In this document: positions 46,933 through 58,539 of the stretch, piece by piece
How positions within the stretch are numbered: the first letter of the stretch is position 1
Layout: every line of letters begins with the position of its first letter
NCBI RefSeq assembly: GCF_003597395.2
Contig: NC_133769.1
Span: forward strand, 182,330,543-182,394,542
From: Chelonoidis abingdonii
Lineage: Eukaryota > Chordata > Testudines > Testudinidae
DNA length: 64,000 nucleotides
Direction of reading: 5' to 3'
Position numbers and translations under genes: made by a program
The notes under the pieces: model-generated
Seen by the model: the letters and a program-made list of their open reading frames with translations, nothing else
Database searches by the model: none
What the model was told of the DNA's origin: nothing

Positions 46933-47989
46933 GGCCAGGTCTACACTGCGACTTTAAATCGGTTTAATGGCCGATATACCGATTTAACGCTGTATCCGTT
47001 CACACGACGTCGTCATTAAATACGAGTTAAACGCTCCTTAAATCGATTTCGGAACTCCTCCAAACACGAGAGGAGTAGCGGCTAAATTCAATAGGATACT
47101 CGGATTAGGGTCATGTGGACGGAATCGACGTTATTGGCTCCGGGCGGCATCCCAGATGCAGCACTGACCGCTCTGGACAGCATCTGAAATCGGATGCAGC
47201 GGGCAGGTAACAAGAAGCCCGCGAACTTTTGATTACATTTCCTGTTGCCACGTGGAGCTCTGATCAGCACGGCTGGCAATGCAGTTTAAAATCAAAAAAG
47301 AGCTCCAGCATAGACCGTACGGGAGATACTAGGTCTGATCGCTGTATGGGGAGACAATCTGTTGTATGAGCTCCGTTACAGAACACGAAATGCCAAAGCG
47401 TTTGAATAAAAAACTCCAGGTACACAGCGCTGTGTGACAAGCGTAACGGAAGCCAGGAGACTCAATGGACGCTCATCAAGGGAGGGAGGGGTACTGAGGA
47501 CTCCAGCTATCCCACAGTCCACGCAGTCTCTGAAATTAATTTTGCATTCTTGGCTGAGCTCCCAATGTCTGTAGGTTCAAACACAGTGTCTGCGTGTTCA
47601 GGGACAGCTCCTCAGTTATTTCCCCCCACCACCCACGTGAAAAAAAAGGGAAAATTTGGTGCTATGCGTTGCTCAATCACTCCGCGAAAAAGGCGCCAAA
47701 GGGTTGTCTGCGCCTCTCACATAAGGGAGGGGTGGGCTGTACCCAGCACCACCCGGGGCAGTGTTTCTGCCCATCAGGCACTGTGCTCCTCAACACGAGT
47801 GGAACTATGGGATTAGCGAGTAAACCTACCCACAGTGCACCGCTCCTGAAATCGATGGTAGCTTTGGACCATGACGGCAAACAATCGATTGCGGATCCCA
47901 CTGTGGACGCGCTAAACCGATTTTATTAGATCTGTTTTGTAATATCGGTTTAAGCTAATTCGAAATAATCGTGCAGTGTAGACGTACCC
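46933..47989. mobile_element. PIF/Harbinger-like element, 1.06 kb, inverted relative to the 37-kb copy
   Basis: Starts GGCCAGGTCTACACTGCGAC and ends GTGCAGTGTAGACGTACCC. Subterminal sequences match the 37062-39297 element in reverse: the left end here resembles the right end there (TTTCCTGTTGCC and TTTAACGCTG words) and vice versa (TTTTGTAATATCGGTTTA). GCA flanks both sides (46930-46932 and 47990-47992), again 3 bp but not TAA. It is about half the length of the other copy. ORFs inside are unsupported. Confidence 0.8.
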
Positions 47990-47992
47990 GCA

Positions 47993-49924
47993 GACTCAAA
48001 CTGCTTGGCAACTGGCAGTTTCTGCCTTCCAGGAATTTATCCTCGCAGCACTGCATCTCCTACTCCTCCAGCTAGTGGAGGAGCTTAGTTTATGACTTCC
48101 TTAGCTGGGCTCTCCAACTTCTAGCTTGACCAGAAAAGAACCTCTGATCCATTCCTGGACTGTGCAGAAATATAGAGGATGCTTTACTCTTTCTGCAAAA
48201 ATCAGCAGAGCTCACTACCCATGCACTGTACTTTAGCTAAGAGGAAGTGAAGGAGAAGGATTTCCTGGCAGAGGAGAATTAATCTGTTAAAAATATTAAC
48301 TCTCCCCTTGCGTCTCAAAAATATTAACTATTAAATCACCACTATTTTCAAAAGGCACGATAAATGTTTATATTAGAGAGCCTATTAACTGTCTTTAATA
48401 TGCATAGAGATGCAATCTTTGTTCAACTCTAAAACTAAGATGAAGTTTCACCTTTTCATGTCCACAGTTAGTGTTACAGAACGTATTAAACAATCGAACA
48501 TATTTTCATAAAACTCCTTAGAGAAGTCTTGGGTACTTTCTTGACTAGTCTTCTCATCTAATTTAGAATGCACATTGTCAGTGCATCTAAAAGCTAGTTT
48601 TGTTACCTAAAAGGGATAATGTACTCTTAAAGCTTAATTAGTGAGCTTGTTTAACTTTACTTGGTTTTCCTTGAAAGAACATCAAGTGGAAAACTCTCTA
48701 AAGATTAGAAAATCATACCCAATAGATTTTTTCTATCATATATTTGTATAAAGGATTGTACCATATCATCAACTTGGTACGTAACAAATACAGCATCAAC
48801 ATAAATAATATGAATGAACATTAAAGTCCAAATAGTTTGGGGAACAATGTTTGATCAGAATTTGCAGGAAATGGTACTGTATCTTTAGCACTGTTTAATT
48901 TAGATGAGTGATAGATTTAAAAAACCTCTGAAAATATGTATTTCTCCATTAGCTCAACTAATATTTAACTGGAGAAAGTACTAGTTTCCAAATGTTATAG
49001 GACACTACGATGTAAGAAGATCCTCTCCCTGGATTTTCCTTTGAAGAAAGATGAGGTTCAGGGCTTTCAGCTATGACAACACCTGAGGTGAACAAGATCT
49101 ATAATGTCTTTTTAGAGAGTGTTTGAGACTTGCTAAAAGGACGAATAGGCAACATAATGAGAACTTAATTCCACCCCTCTCAGGTTTCTGCACCATCTTG
49201 CTGAAACATGAACCATAACTAGGTTGTCAGTGCACACAAGTAGTGAAGCACTCCAGAAACAAAAGGCCAGTAAGAAATGCAGTCTTGCTTGAGAGCCGTC
49301 AAACTGAATATTCCACCTTTGGATCAAGCCAGAGTCCATGAGTATTTTTGAACTTCAGATTCAAATCCTCCTATACAGAGGAAGGAACTTTCCCACATTC
49401 ACTCAGATCTGAGGGAATTAAACCCTTCGCAAGCCTAAATAGAGCCCAACACTAGCACCTATGGAACGCCATACTGGAGCAGCTTGAAAAAGGAGGGAAG
49501 AATTAGCATTTGTGAACCATTAAGTGGGATAACATAAGGGACTAGAGATTTGATTGTACTTCTTCCCACTGAGGAGATTATGCCCAGATTTCCCCAGTTC
49601 TAAACGGGGATGATGATCTTCAGAATCTAGAGTCAAAGGGACTAGAAGTTTGTCTGTTCTCCCCAAAAATAATAGAAACTCAGAACCAATCATTTTGACT
49701 TTTGCCTCAAAAAGGAAGCTGGTCAAAACTGTTCATTCTGCAAGGAAGTGAGGCAATGCACTACATAACCCATTTCTTCCTTGCTTAAAAAGGAACTCAG
49801 AGGCAGCACCAAGCCTACCTTGCTCAAAAAAAGAACATCTCCAGAACAACTAAACGAGAACCATCACTAAAGGTACAACCAGCTTATGGGGAAAAAAAGA
49901 CAAATTCCCAATAAAATGTATTTA
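47993..49924. other. Unannotated stretch
   Basis: No repeat boundary or coding relic recognised. Confidence 0.5.
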
Positions 49925-49927
49925 ACA

Positions 49928-50655
49928 CTTAGACTCAGACTCATAGACTCGTAGGTCAGAAGGGACCAATATGATCATCTAGTCTGACCTCCTGCACAAA
50001 GCAGGCCACAGAACCCTACCCATCCACTTTTATAACAACCCCTAACCCATGACTGAGTTATTGAAGTCCTCAAAATTGTGGTTTGAAGACCTCAAGCTGC
50101 AGAGAATCCACCAGCAAGTGACCCATGCCCCACGCTGCAGAGGAAGGCGAAAAACCTCCAGGGCCTCTGCCAATCCGCCCTGGAGGAAAATTCCTTCCCG
50201 ACCCCAAATATGGCGATCAGCTAAACCCTGAGCATGTGGGCAAGACTCACCAGCCAGCACCCAAGAAAGAATTCTCTGCAGTAACTCAGTTCCCATCCCA
50301 TCCAACATCCCCTCACAGACCATTGAGCAGACTTATCTGCTGATAATCCAAGATCAATTGCCCAAATTAAACTATCCCATCATAACATCCCTTCCATAAA
50401 CTTATCAAGCTTAGTCTTAAAGCCAGATATGTCTTTTGCCCCCACTACTCCTCTTGGAAGGCTGTTCCAGAACTTCACTGCTCTAATGGTTAGAAACCTT
50501 CGTCTAATTTCAAGTCTAAACTTCCTAATATCCAGTTTGTACCCATTTGTCCTTGTGCCTACATTAGCACTAAGCTTAAATAATTCCTCTCCCTCCCTAA
50601 CGTTAATCCCCCTAATCAGTTCTTGGAGACTGGGCAGCCTAGATGCCATCCACTG
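49928..50655 (-). pseudogene. CR1 LINE ORF2 C-terminus and 3' UTR
   Basis: Minus-strand, 5'-truncated CR1. A frame at 50380-50649 encodes about 89 residues of the ORF2 C-terminus: LFKLSANVGTRTNGYKLDIR, KFRLEIRRRFLTIRAVKFWN, SLPRGVVGAKDISGFKTKLD. This is the conserved N-G-x-K-L ... R-x-F-x-T-x-R-x-V-x-x-W-N-x-L-P tail of CR1 proteins. The 3' UTR follows to 49928 and ends with the highly conserved plus-strand words TAGGTCAGAAGGGACCAATA and TGATCATCTAGTCTGACCTC. The frame is open to its stop, so this is a fairly young copy, but polymerase and endonuclease are missing. Confidence 0.9.
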
Positions 50656-50659
50656 CAGA

Positions 50660-53276
50660 TGGTCCTCTCACAGGACAATTGCAACATGTTAAGCCTTTTT
50701 AAAAGTATTTACTATAGACTTTAGAAATCAAGAATCCTTGATCAAGGAGAGAACACACATACAGCTGCTTAGTTGCACTCTAATATAGGTTAAAACACTG
50801 ACTTGTCTTATTCTGAAAGTAATCCAAAATCTTATTTTACATTGAGGCCCCTATCTAGCAATGTGCATATTCAGCATATGTATAACTTTAAACACAAATA
50901 GATCGACTGAAGATACCAGGACAACTCACATGCTTTAAGTTTTCTTTGGCCCAGATCTAGTAAAGGGTTTAAGTGCCCCAGATATTCATGACGGGCTATA
51001 TATTGGAAAAGGATTCCACTTAAGCAAACAAGTTTCCCTACTCACAAGGTTTTTGGTATGTAAGAGAATCTGTTCACCTCAGATGTGTAAATTTGCACCT
51101 AAAAGGGTGCAAAAATCTCCGATGCCAAATGAAAGAGACATGGGTCAGGATCAGTAATCTGATCCTGCATACGGAGAGAAGAAACTCAGATGTCACAGAT
51201 TCAATCAGGAGCACCCTAATGGCCACATACCAGACTGCTGTATGGGGAAATCTAAGACTCTGGATCCCCAAATGTTTTAAGCTTCCTGGGTCTCAGAAGT
51301 CCACAGCATTGTTTCCACCATGTCCCTTCTGATACATTTCCTGCCCTTCGACTAAATCTGCTGCCCCTTCACAGAAATGGAAGCCATCAGTTAACTGTCT
51401 TGGGCTGTGAAGATCAGCACTGACCCCGAACCAACCCCAGTAGCCATTTCAGCATAGGAGCCTGGCTAAAACATTATTCAAAGAGGCTAAATAATATGAT
51501 ACTGTGCCTTGTGTGTGATCAGTCTCTAGCCTAGCCTGGTGCAGACAAGAGGGCAGGGGTTTGGGGAAGAAGAACACCCCATACTTAAGACGTAGTCTGG
51601 GCTGGGCCCCTTGATGCTGCAGAGCTACCTCCAGCACATGCACAAGGAGAAGAGGTCTGTGCTATGAAGGCAGCTCTATCAGGGCAGGAGGAGCAAGCAG
51701 CATCCCAGCTCTAGGGGAAAAGGGCTCTCTAGGGAATGGAGTGGGCCAATGTCCACTGCATGACAGAGGAGCCCTTTCTCTGTAGGGGGTGAGAGGCCCT
51801 GCTCTCCTGTGCATGGGGGGGAAGGGGTTGCTGTATCTATACTGATAGTGGGCCCCTGCATGGAGGGGAGAGGAGACAGTTGGAGGGTATGATGGGAGAG
51901 CGCTACAGCAGGAAGGGAAGACCCATGAAGCCTGAAATAAAAGTGGACAGGAGTGAACTGAAAGACCAGCTGGGTTCCACAATATTAGAAGTGGCAGCTA
52001 TGCAAGCCAGGCTCACGTGGAAAAAGGAAAGAAATAGGTCAAAGAAATATAAAATAAAATATAGTCACATTTCTTGAACCATTCCATCCTACTTTAACTC
52101 TCGCCATGTTATCAGTTTTACATTTAAGAATCTTTCACAAATGTATACCATTGTCACTGCAGCCCCAAAGCCTAGATTTGAGCCAGTAGGCTCAGCCTAG
52201 AATAAGCAGTAGACTGAAAGCCTCACCTAAAAAGGAGTCTTTCCCTATTTCCCCCTTGCTTCCAGAGGGGAAATAAACTAAGCAAGCACTGGTTCAGCTG
52301 CATCAGAGAGCATACTGACAGGGCAGAGCCCAAGCTGTACCCAGTCCCTACCCCACTATATCTACTCTTATCCACCTGGAAGTACAACCGCCTTATCTCC
52401 CTACCATGCCTGTAATGGAGAGGCAAGAAGTCCAGAGGTCTGGCCCTGACTGTTTTTCACAGGTACTTCATTCACCCCCCTGCCCCCCATTGATACGGAT
52501 AAACTTTCTAAGCAATTACAATTTTAACCAAAAACTCCAAAAAGAGTTAGTGAAAGTTTTCATTGTTTGTATTATTTTTCCAACCACCTGGCTGAAATGT
52601 ATGTTTAGGATATAAAAAAAAAAAAACTCAAAAAAATCCAAAATAAAAATACAGTAAGAGAATTTACACACATTGAAAACAGTAAGCTATCACAATCAGC
52701 TCCACTGTTTTACAATTGCTCCCACAGGAAAATGAAGTGTCGGAAGGAACGTTAAAGAAATCCGTATTGCACCCCATTTCCCCCATTCTCTTCAACATTA
52801 CATACACTTATATTATATAGTGACTTCTACTCCAAGAGTCCAAATGGCAGAAAGAGAAAAGGCCTGCCATAGAATCCGACAATGCTGCTATAAGTAAAAG
52901 TTCCATGAATAAGCAACTCCCAAAGTGGTCTGTTTAAAGAAACTGCTCCTAGAAGTTACGTACACCTATTATGCACAACTCCTGCTTCAATTTGGAATTT
53001 TATGAATCAGATATGAGGCCTGGGGAAGATTTTTCTAAACGGAATGCATGCAACAACCAAAGTCACTGGAGGTAATCTAGAATGTCCTCATTTTAAGCAC
53101 AGATTACTTTAAAAATAACCTATTCTCTCTCTAGTGTCAGAAACACCAGTGCAGAAAAAACTGCAGTCATCTGGGGCACACAAGCACCTTCCCCACCTCA
53201 CGTGCATTCCACATCCATTCATTTTCCACCCATCCATTTTAGGCACAAAATCCCCACTCATATCAGCCCCCCTACA
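50660..53276. other. Unannotated stretch
   Basis: Somewhat GC-richer between 51.4 and 51.95 kb. An A run lies at 52613-52626. No domain in any ORF and no repeat boundary recognised. Confidence 0.5.
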
Positions 53277-53284
53277 CTTTATAC

Positions 53285-53583
53285 CAGGAGTCAGCAACGT
53301 TTCAGAAGTGGTGTGCCGAGTTTTCATTTATTCACTCTAATATAAGATTTCATGTGCCAGTAATATATATTAATGTTTTTAAGAAGGTCTCTTTCTCTAA
53401 GTCTATAATATATAACTAAACTATTGTTGTATGTAAAGTAAATAAGGTTTTTTAAAGGTTTAAGAAGCTTCATTTAAAATTAAATTAAAATGCAGAGCCC
53501 TCCGGACTAGTGGCCAGGACCTGGGCAGCGTGAATGCCACTGAAAATCAGCTCGCATGCCGTGCCATAGGTTGCCTACCCCTG
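53285..53583 (-). mobile_element. hAT MITE, copy 2, with 8-bp TSD
   Basis: 299 bp starting CAGGAGTCAGCAACGTTTCA and ending TTGCCTACCCCTG. Flanks CTTTATAC (53277-53284) and CCTTATAC (53584-53591) agree at 7 of 8 positions. It is the reverse complement of the element at 17283-17593 along its whole length, with CACTGAAAATCAGCTCGCAT near the right end. Confidence 0.9.
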
Positions 53584-53591
53584 CCTTATAC

Positions 53592-55994
53592 CATTGATTC
53601 TCAGACCTCAGTGAGCTAAATTAGCAATCAATGTGACCCTCCCCTCCTCTGACTTCATCCTGCCCTTCCTTCCTCCAGCCCAAAATCCTGTGCCTCCTAG
53701 TTTCCTGTTCATATGCCCCCTTCCAACACCGAGCTTTCTTTTTTCTATCTTTTATTAAGCTTGCACTCTCCACTTCCTCCTCTCCTCAGAGGTAGAAGAA
53801 ACCAGTTATACCCTAGGATGCAAATCATTCTTTAGCATAACTATTGTGTGATCAAAAAGTCCCTGGTCTAGGGAAGAAATGACAACCCTATTAGCCCATA
53901 GTACACATATAGAATGGCAACCATGATACATCAGTTTTCATAGCTTCACAATATCAGCCAGAATTTGTAAGTTGTACAGCCAGATCCCAAAAACCATAAC
54001 ACCAGGGTCCTTAAAAAAGAAAATTAAGATTCTACAGCCATAGCCAGAAGATTAAGGACCAAAACTGTGGAGCCCATACTAAGGGTATGAGAATTAGAAG
54101 CAGAACAAAGCTTGAATCTTTCCAGGTAACTTGTGGCACTAAAGTAAACACATGTTTAAATCTGCTTTACACTTTTCCTCCAGAAACCCAGAGCCTATCT
54201 GCAACCAAAAAAAAGGAAGAGATCATAGTTTACAAATGTGGTTCATTCCATCCAAAAAGGCATGTTCATACAACCTAAAGGGTTACAGTTTTCCAAAAAC
54301 AGTTCTGAATCCACAGCCCCAGTGATGTGCATGGTCATGAGACTAGGGGATCTGCAGCAACAAATGTCTAACAAATCATTGTGTAAGATGAAACTTGTAT
54401 AAATGTAAGTGAAAACAGCCAAGAGTAAACCTCACCAGTTGAATTAAAAAATCAGCAACCATCACTGCCATTGCTTCCACTGCCGGAGATTGGAAACAGG
54501 TGATGCATCCAATAAGTTCTCTATATGAATGGAATGAAGTTAGAGCACCAACAGATCTTAAGTAAATAAACCTATAGTCTCAACACCAGTAAATATTACA
54601 GAATCTCATTTATTCCTTAAAATTCCAGTGACAGGTAAGTAGACTTTGATGAATTTGCATGTACTTAAGTTAGAGAAAAGGTTCACAATGTTCCTCCTGT
54701 ACAAATATTTATAATTGTAAGTGATTTATGAACATGCAAAAACTTATGTTTAACAGATAAAAATATTAGGGAAAACAATCTTCTCTTTTCCTTAGGAATA
54801 AATTTTCTAATGCCTTAGCTCCCCAAAATTCTGGTCCTTCAGCAAGCCTTGATAGGCACATCAATCTTTGAAAATAGGTATTATTCTGGGTGCACCTACT
54901 TGCCCAACTGTTTAGCGTTACTAAAAACTAGTTTCTTTTTTAACTACAGCTAAACAGATTAAGAGGAAAAAAGTGATAGTCACTTATTTATTCCATACCT
55001 TTCGAACAGCCATTTCCAAACATCCCACAAGAAGGGGGAAAAAAAAATAATCAACCCACAGACCCAGCTAGAAATTCATTGCCCAAGTGCCACTGCACAG
55101 GGCAAGTATGCAGTGGTAATACCAGCTTCTTTATGCTGCCTGCCAGAGATGACAACCATTCCCAAAGGGATAAAGCTCTCTCCAAGGAAGAAAGCCACAC
55201 ATGTCTCAGATTTGTCTGAAGGCTCTTCTCAACTGAATGCCTGTTTTATATGAAAAGTTGTACCACACTGGAGATAAACACTTTTTTTTTTTTTGAGCAT
55301 CAAGACAGACTTTAGTGAATAAAAGCTAAGTTTACTACACCTGAACAGTTTATGAAGGGTAAAAAAAAATCTTACCGCAGAATATAAAAAAACCCTACAT
55401 CACACCTATTTTCAATAGAAAATTTAAATCTGTAATTTAACATTCTGCACTTTACTCAAAGAAGTAGTACTCAACATGTTTGTCTAGTCTGCTGCTTTGC
55501 AAAATACAAGAAAAGAGTTGGGCAGATTGCAAAAATAACAGGCATGAAGAAGGAAGAACTGCAAAGAAATTAAGTTGCAAAATTACTGAACACTAATATG
55601 AAGTCTAATATAGTTTTATTTTAATTTCTGAACTTTGTAGGAATACAGGTTACTAGTTTGAACTAAATAAATTGGAAAATTGAAATATTGAGCTAAAATA
55701 AGGAAGTGTTCCCCCCCCCCCCCAAAAAAAGAAGTTACACAACCAACTTGTATCAGTCAGAATCCTGAAGGTTCAACTGCTATGCTGTTGCAAAGTGAAC
55801 TGTCAGTGTGATCATAGCAACAATAGATTAGAACCTAAATCTTTATCCATCTTGGAAAGCAAGAAGAATAAAAAATAGTGAAATAAGGCTCAAAAACTAT
55901 TACCATGGGGGCTATCTGCAAAATGGTAAGAGACAATGCTAGACCTAGAAGCTGTTTGATCCATATGTATGTTCACTTGTAAAATTGAGATGAA
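53592..55994. other. Unannotated AT-rich stretch
   Basis: Nothing recognised apart from the homopolymer run at 55711. Confidence 0.5.
55711..55730. repeat. C13-A7 homopolymer run
   Basis: Thirteen C followed by seven A. Confidence 0.9.
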
Positions 55995-56239
55995 AAGTTT
56001 ACTTACCCTATGCAGTAATTGTGGTTCTTCGAGGTGTCCCCCTATGGGTGCTCCACTGTAAGTGGAGCATCCATGGCCCTGCACCTCAGATCAAAGGTTT
56101 TAGGTAGCAGGGTCCATTCGGCCTGCACACATGCTCTCTGTGTCTTGTGCCTTACTCTATATAGTCTTTTGTGTGGCTGATAAGGCACCAAAGGATCATG
56201 CCTTGATTAGGCAGTTGTTTAGATACAGAGATCGTGATT

Positions 56240-56580
56240 ACTAATGAAAAGATGGGCTGCTACCTCAGATAGGATCTTCGAGAACACTTTCTGTGCGGAT
56301 GATAGGGTGAATGGAAGCGCACTGTACTGAAAGTGGTCTTGATTCAGGGTGAATCTCAGGAACCACCTGTGGGATGGCTGAATTATGATATGAAAATAAG
56401 CATCTTGCAGGTCGAAGGCAGAGAACCATTATAGCTGCTTATGTAGCCATCTTTAATATGTGTGCCTTTATGTGCTTGTTTAGTGATCTCAGATCCAGAA
56501 TGGGTCTATTCTTTTTCTGTAGCAGGAAGTATTTGGAGTAGAAACCTTTCCCTCTGTGCTCATCGGGAACTGGTTCTCCT
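56240..56580 (-). pseudogene. Reverse-transcriptase N-terminal fragment (DIRS A)
   Basis: Minus-strand frame with EPVPDEHRGKGFYSKYFLLQ, then LDLRSLNKHIKAH, and after a stop FSAFDLQDAYFHIIIQPSHR, WFLRFTLNQDHFQYSALPF and AQKVFSKIL. This parallels residues 10-130 of the better preserved RT in element B. It contains the first catalytic aspartate region (AFDLQDAYFH) but ends before the YLDD box. The protein would copy the element's RNA; this fragment cannot. Confidence 0.85.
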
Positions 56581-56940
56581 AAACCTTGGTCTATAGATTT
56601 CCTGATGTAACAGGAACTTGTAAGAAGGTCCCTGAAGAGGGACAGAGAGGAAGGATGGTTAAGAGGGAGGGAGGGAGGTAAAGTGGATGAACAACCATTG
56701 GAGATTTCCAGTACCTACCTGCTTGAGGCTCTCTTTTCGCAGTTGTATATTCTTTTGGACATATTCCTCTTGACACATAATTCAAGTTCTGCAGCAATTT
56801 AGGGTGGGAGTAGTAGCTCAGGACCTCGAGCAATATCTCAACATTGAAACACTGTTGAGGGCTATACAGTTGAAGTTTGGCGGTGCTGTCAGCCTTTGTA
56901 CCAGTAGTCTTTTCTGCTAGAGTTTATATTTTCTCTAAAG

Positions 56941-57277
56941 CAGTGGTCCCCAATCTTTTTGGCTGGCAGGCGCCAGCCGAAGGATCACTGCGGCAGTGGA
57001 GCACCCACCGAAATGCCACCGAATTTCAGCGGCATTTCGGCAGCGATGCCTCTCGATGATGTCGGTTGCTGTCGACAAGTGACATCAGCAAGAGGCGTCC
57101 CCGCTGAAATTCGGAGGCGATGCGTCTCGATGACATCACTTGTCGGCGACAAGCATCGGCACTGAGAGGTGTCCCAGCCAAAATGCTGCTGCGGCATGTC
57201 GGTGGGTGCTCTCCCAGGGGCCAAGAAGCGGGCGCATTAAGATGCCATGCCCGCGGGCACCGCGTTGGGGACCCCTG
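56941..57277. mobile_element. hAT MITE inserted in DIRS A
   Basis: 337-bp GC-rich element starting CAGTGGTCCCCAATCTTTTT and ending GTTGGGGACCCCTG, inverted hAT termini. Flanking 8-mers CTCTAAAG (56933-56940) and CTCTAGCG (57278-57285) agree at 6 of 8. The interior folds on itself around GACATCACTTGTC-type segments, giving chance ORFs on both strands. Confidence 0.88.
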
Positions 57278-57289
57278 CTCTAGCGTGGA

Positions 57290-57880
57290 GGGAAGTGGGC
57301 AGTTCAGGATCTTTGTGATGCCTGTGATTTGCTACATTTTTTCCATGCAGGTATGTAGATCCCCAAGGAATGTAACATGGCTCAAGTCCTTCAGTGCATG
57401 GAGTGAAGTGTGCTTTCTCCATGAAGAGCTTGAATCCTTCAAATTGAAAAAGTCCTCCGCAGTCATTTAGACTTCTCTCGGGAGGCCCAAAAGGTGAAGC
57501 CATGAAGCTCCTCATTACTACTACCACAGATATGGGGCAAGCAGCTGTATCTACAGCACCTAATGAGGCCCTTGCCAGAAGCTGGCCCTCAACAGGAATG
57601 GCTTGGAACTCCTTTTGGTTATTTGGGAGAGCTTCAATAAAAGACACAATTTTTCATAATTGATGTGCTTATCAGACCTTGATGGTGAAATATAATTTGC
57701 AATCATATACTGTCGGATTGCTGATAAGTAGGACTTCCTGCTGAGTAAGTCTAGTCTTTTCCAGTCCTTGTCATAGATTGCTGATTTAGCATACTGCTGT
57801 CTGCAACGTTCATTTACAGCATCTACCACAAGGAAATAGGTGACAGATGGGAGGAGAGAAAGTCCATGTCTTTAGAGAGG
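57290..57880 (-). pseudogene. Gag-like protein, middle and C-terminal part (DIRS A)
   Basis: Minus-strand frames 57560-57829 and 57237-57647 carry VVDAVNERCRQQYAKSAIYD, KDWKRLDLLSRKSYLSA, then LARASLGAVDTAA and VVVMRSFM. The same order (K-D-x-K-R-L-D-L-x-x-R-K ... S-L-x-A-x-D-T-A-A-R) is the conserved core of DIRS Gag proteins in reptiles as I recall them. The second half corresponds to ASLDTVDTAARTT at the right edge of element B. The two pieces are in different frames, so there is at least one frameshift. DIRS Gag binds the element RNA. Confidence 0.75.
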
Positions 57881-58530
57881 TGTGGTGGGGTGGACTAGGC
57901 CCAAAGCCCCCCGTTGGAGGCCTCAGGGTCCTGCCACACCCAGCCCAAGAGAGGAGTAGTGGAAAGGTCCTCCAAGCAGACTAGAGTGGTTGCAGGGGAC
58001 ACAGCCACAGAGGCTGCAGAGCGCTGTCAATGAGGACCCAACAGGCTCATATAAAAAGGAGCTGCTTGCCAGGACTGGGGGAGTAAGAGGTGCTCCTGGC
58101 TGGCTAGTTGTTGGCAGGTATAAGGGAAGCAAGGCAATAGCTACTGGCTAGCTGCCAGGACTCACTGAAGACAGACCCAGAGAAGGGATTGTCCATGGAA
58201 TGTGACACACCCCCAGGAATGTTGCTGATCTAGACTGACCGAGCTGGAGAGCTGGAGTCACAGGACTAAAGGGCAAGTGAAAAGCCTCCAGGGAGGACAT
58301 CCTCAGGGTGTTGCTCCAGCACAGAGAAGGATCCTTCATATGTAAGCTAGCCAATTAGGGTATTGAGATTGTTGGTCAGACAGAGAACCAGGGCCTATGC
58401 CCAGGGAGGGCTACAGGGACAATGTAGGTGGCTCAGACAGAACTGAGTTACTGAAGACCAATTGCGAGATCCATCAGTCAAAGGGAGGGACTTGTGAAAT
58501 GTTGGTGCCACCTGCTGAAAAAAAAAAAAA
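57881..58530 (+). mobile_element. Unclassified insertion in DIRS A Gag, ending in an A run
   Basis: Gag similarity stops at about 57880 and resumes at about 58540. The 650 bp between are GC-richer, start near GTGTGGTGGGGTGGACTAGG and end in 14 A (58513-58526). A plus-strand retroposon with a poly(A) tail is one reading, and an LTR or SINE-like element is another. No coding domain and no convincing TSD (only AGAG on both sides) were found. Confidence 0.45.
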
Positions 58531-58539
58531 AGAGATTGA

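Noticed and set aside
47088..47279. Minus-strand ORF beginning MPAVLIRAPRG inside the second Harbinger-like element
   Set aside because: The start recalls a Harbinger accessory protein, but the rest does not match and it reads outwards to the terminus. Too short to support a gene.
51650..51990. GC-rich stretch as a CpG island or promoter
   Set aside because: GC-rich but CpG-poor by eye, with no adjacent exon.
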